Source: Fodinibius sediminis
GTDB lineage: Bacteria > Bacteroidota > Rhodothermia > Balneolales > Balneolaceae
Reading direction: 5' to 3'
DNA length: 64,000 nt
Assembly: GCF_900182555.1 (NCBI RefSeq)
Contig: NZ_FXTH01000013.1
Location: 1 to 64,000, forward strand
This document shows positions 62,109-64,000 of the stretch, piece by piece (the stretch's first letter is position 1; the number at the start of each line of letters is the position of its first letter). A program made the translations under genes and the position numbers. Under the pieces are notes generated by a model. The model had not been told where the DNA came from. It ran no database searches and saw only the letters and a list, made by a program, of their open reading frames with translations.

Positions 62109-64000
62109 ATGATAGGGATTCCGTCGGATCAAAAATATGGTATTTATCTTTTCCTGGGACTTGCTGTCTTATGCAGTGGGATTTATACGTTTGTCGGACC
62201 TGAAGAACAGGTTGATTACAACAGGGACATCAAGCCCATTTTCAATAAGAACTGCATTACCTGCCACGGAGGGGTAAAAAAATCGGGAGAATTCAGCCTG
62301 CTTTTCCAGGAGGAGGCCTATAGTAAAAATGAGTCGGGGAAACGGGCGATTATACCGGGAAATCCCGGGGAAAGTGAAATGATCCGTCGCATCACGCATC
62401 ATGATCCAGAGGTGCGTATGCCCCCGGAGGGGGATCCGCTGCCTGAAAAACAGGTTGCATTGCTGAATAGATGGATCGAACAGGGCGCACAATGGGGGGA
62501 CCATTGGGCCTATCAGAAGCCGGAGGCCGCAGAGCCGCCAAAGGTCGATGGTAACTGGCCCAAAAATGGGATCGATCGGTTTGTACTTCAAAAATTGAAC
62601 GAAAAAGAACTCGAACCATCTCCGCGTGCGGATAAACGAACCCTGCTGCGAAGGGTGACGCTTGATTTGACCGGGCTCCCGCCTACGCGGCAGGAAGTGG
62701 ATGATTTTTTGAATGACCATAGCCCGGATGCCTACGAGAAGGTGGTTGATCGACTCCTTGATTCACCGCATTATGGAGAGCGCTGGGCGGCTATGTGGAT
62801 GGATCTGGCTCGTTATGCTGATTCCAAGGGATACGAGAAGGATGGACATCGCAGCATCTGGCAATACCGTGACTGGCTGATCAAGGCCTTTAACGAGGAC
62901 AAACCGTTTGATGAGTTTACAATCGAGCAGCTGGCGGGCGACTTGCTTCCCGATCCCACTAAAAGTCAACGTATTGCGACGGCCTTTCATCGCAATACAG
63001 TGAATAATGATGAAGGGGGGACGAATGACGAAGAGTTTCGAGTGGCAGCCGTCATCGACCGGGTAAATACTACCTGGAACGTTTGGCAAGGGACGACAAT
63101 GGAGTGCGTGCAGTGCCATGCCCATCCGTATGATCCCATTCGTCATGAGGACTTCTATAAATCGTATGCCTATTTTAATAATTCTGCTGATGAGGATGTC
63201 CCCAGCGAAGCACCTAACCTCAAAACATTTGACCGGGAAGAGGATCAGCAGCGACTGGATGACATAAAGCAGTGGATTGACAAACAGATCAAAAATCCGG
63301 AGGAATCAACGAAAAAAGTTCAAGATTTTACGAACCTGATTCGCCTGATGGAACCAAAGATTCACGCTCACTCATTCGACCAGATCAAGAACGGAACCAT
63401 TACCTCTTCCAACAGTTATCTGGCCGTGGAGCATGGTGGACATGCCCGGATCGCGGATGTGGATTTGACCGGCAAGGATCGCATGTTTATCAGCTACCGG
63501 ACCAGCAGGACAACCGGCAATGTGAAGATTCATAAAGGGGGGCCAGAGGGAGAGATAATCGGTCGGTGGGATGTCCGGGAGGATGACGGACCACGGGATT
63601 TTGATATCACTTCTATTCCCATCACTCCACAAACAGGGAAGCATAACCTCTATTTTGTATTCACGGATCCCGGAAACAAGGGATATGTCAATAATATTGA
63701 ATGGGTGCTATTTCACCAGTCGCTTCCCGGCAAGAGTAAAGCGGGCTATGAAGAGACCCGGGAGAAATTTAGTTCACTGCTCAATACAAATGAGGTGATT
63801 GAGACACCGGTGATGGTTGAGCTTGAGGGTAATCATGCTCGAACAACCCGCATCTTTGAGCGGGGCAACTGGATGGTTCATGGAGATACGGTTCGTCCAG
63901 GGGTACCCGAGGTCTTGAATCCCATGCCGGACGAATATCCGGAAAATCGGCTGGGGCTGGCACGCTGGCTGGTGAGCGGGGAAAATCCACTTACGGCCCG
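62109..64000 (+). CDS. DUF1549/DUF1553 protein with planctomycete-type cytochrome c domain (partial, runs off the window)
   Basis: An exported protein, open from ATG 62109 to the window end (more than 630 residues shown). After a hydrophobic N-terminus comes a PSCyt1 domain with heme motif CITCH (about 56-60). DUF1549 follows (GIDRFVLQKLNEKELEPSP, LDLTGLPPTRQEVDDF, HYGERWAAMWMDLARYADS) and has a second heme-type motif CVQCHAHPYDP. The last residues (ENRLGLARWLVSGENPLTAR) begin DUF1553. The family is linked to sulfatases and glycan breakdown in Planctomycetes and Bacteroidota; its reaction is unknown. The likely partner, a DUF1501 gene, would lie beyond the window. Confidence 0.9.
   Translation, partial: MIGIPSDQKYGIYLFLGLAVLCSGIYTFVGPEEQVDYNRDIKPIFNKNCITCHGGVKKSGEFSLLFQEEAYSKNESGKRAIIPGNPGESEMIRRITHHDPEVRMPPEGDPLPEKQVALLNRWIEQGAQWGDHWAYQKPEAAEPPKVDGNWPKNGIDRFVLQKLNEKELEPSPRADKRTLLRRVTLDLTGLPPTRQEVDDFLNDHSPDAYEKVVDRLLDSPHYGERWAAMWMDLARYADSKGYEKDGHRSIWQYRDWLIKAFNEDKPFDEFTIEQLAGDLLPDPTKSQRIATAFHRNTVNNDEGGTNDEEFRVAAVIDRVNTTWNVWQGTTMECVQCHAHPYDPIRHEDFYKSYAYFNNSADEDVPSEAPNLKTFDREEDQQRLDDIKQWIDKQIKNPEESTKKVQDFTNLIRLMEPKIHAHSFDQIKNGTITSSNSYLAVEHGGHARIADVDLTGKDRMFISYRTSRTTGNVKIHKGGPEGEIIGRWDVREDDGPRDFDITSIPITPQTGKHNLYFVFTDPGNKGYVNNIEWVLFHQSLPGKSKAGYEETREKFSSLLNTNEVIETPVMVELEGNHARTTRIFERGNWMVHGDTVRPGVPEVLNPMPDEYPENRLGLARWLVSGENPLTA

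Noticed and set aside
1-64000. CRISPR arrays, insertion sequences, rRNA or tRNA genes
   Set aside because: Reading both strands by eye showed no regularly spaced repeats, no transposase reading frames, and no cloverleaf or rRNA sequence.

Overview
The window looks like a chromosome segment from a member of the Balneolota/Rhodothermota/Bacteroidota assemblage, probably a Balneolaceae-like bacterium from a salty or marine habitat. This rests on gene content, not on a marker gene: a SusC/SusD pair with an STN domain, an FG-GAP/ASPIC lipoprotein, HPr kinase beside a short HPF and XerC/D, a CrtC-type carotenoid hydratase with a glycosyltransferase and an acyltransferase, DUF1080, DUF2914 and DUF971 proteins, and frequent TTG/GTG starts. 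No rRNA, tRNA, CRISPR array or insertion sequence was recognised. Positions of residues were counted by eye, and no database search was possible.

Layout. 0-1.9 kb: a solitary integron integrase (intI) in otherwise non-coding DNA. 1.9-5.2 kb: a Ktr/Trk potassium uptake pair with a coupled hydrolase. 5.3-11.5 kb: housekeeping genes (CBS protein, TrmH, M28 and M23 peptidases, HPr kinase, HPF, Xer recombinase). 11.6-14.8 kb: a glycosyltransferase, CrtC and a PlsC-type acyltransferase, which together could build a carotenoid glycoside ester. 14.9-28.5 kb: mixed metabolic and repair genes (O-methyltransferase, FKBP, DUF2914, DUF1080, DUF971, SDR, aromatic amino acid decarboxylase, purine permease, endonuclease V, two flavoproteins, an AtuA-like protein). 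28.6-33.5 kb: a heterodimeric ABC exporter whose two genes are separated by an unusual RNase Z.

33.6-38.1 kb: a divergent group of five secreted or lipoprotein genes with strongly biased segments (Gln/Met, Gly, and Asp/Glu/His/Cys) and no recognised function. 38.3-45.8 kb: a CBM9-like protein, an SMP-30-like lipoprotein, an SLC13 transporter with RCK_C domains, and a MacAB-like efflux operon whose permease is split by a one-base frameshift. 45.9-49.3 kb: a compact DNA-damage cluster (LexA-like repressor, unknown 113-residue protein, Y-family polymerase, Cho/UvrC-like GIY-YIG nuclease). AT-rich elements sharing a GTATTATTT-type core lie in front of these genes and perhaps in front of intI.

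49.9-64 kb: a glycan-use locus (FG-GAP/ASPIC lipoprotein, SusC, SusD, sulfatase, and a DUF1549/DUF1553 cytochrome-type protein running off the window end). It is interrupted by two roughly 1 kb AT-rich non-coding stretches. The strongest candidates for something undescribed are the LexA/Y-polymerase/Cho cluster with its shared operator, the low-complexity secreted-protein group, and the RNase Z with an HxDxDH metal motif inside the ABC exporter operon.
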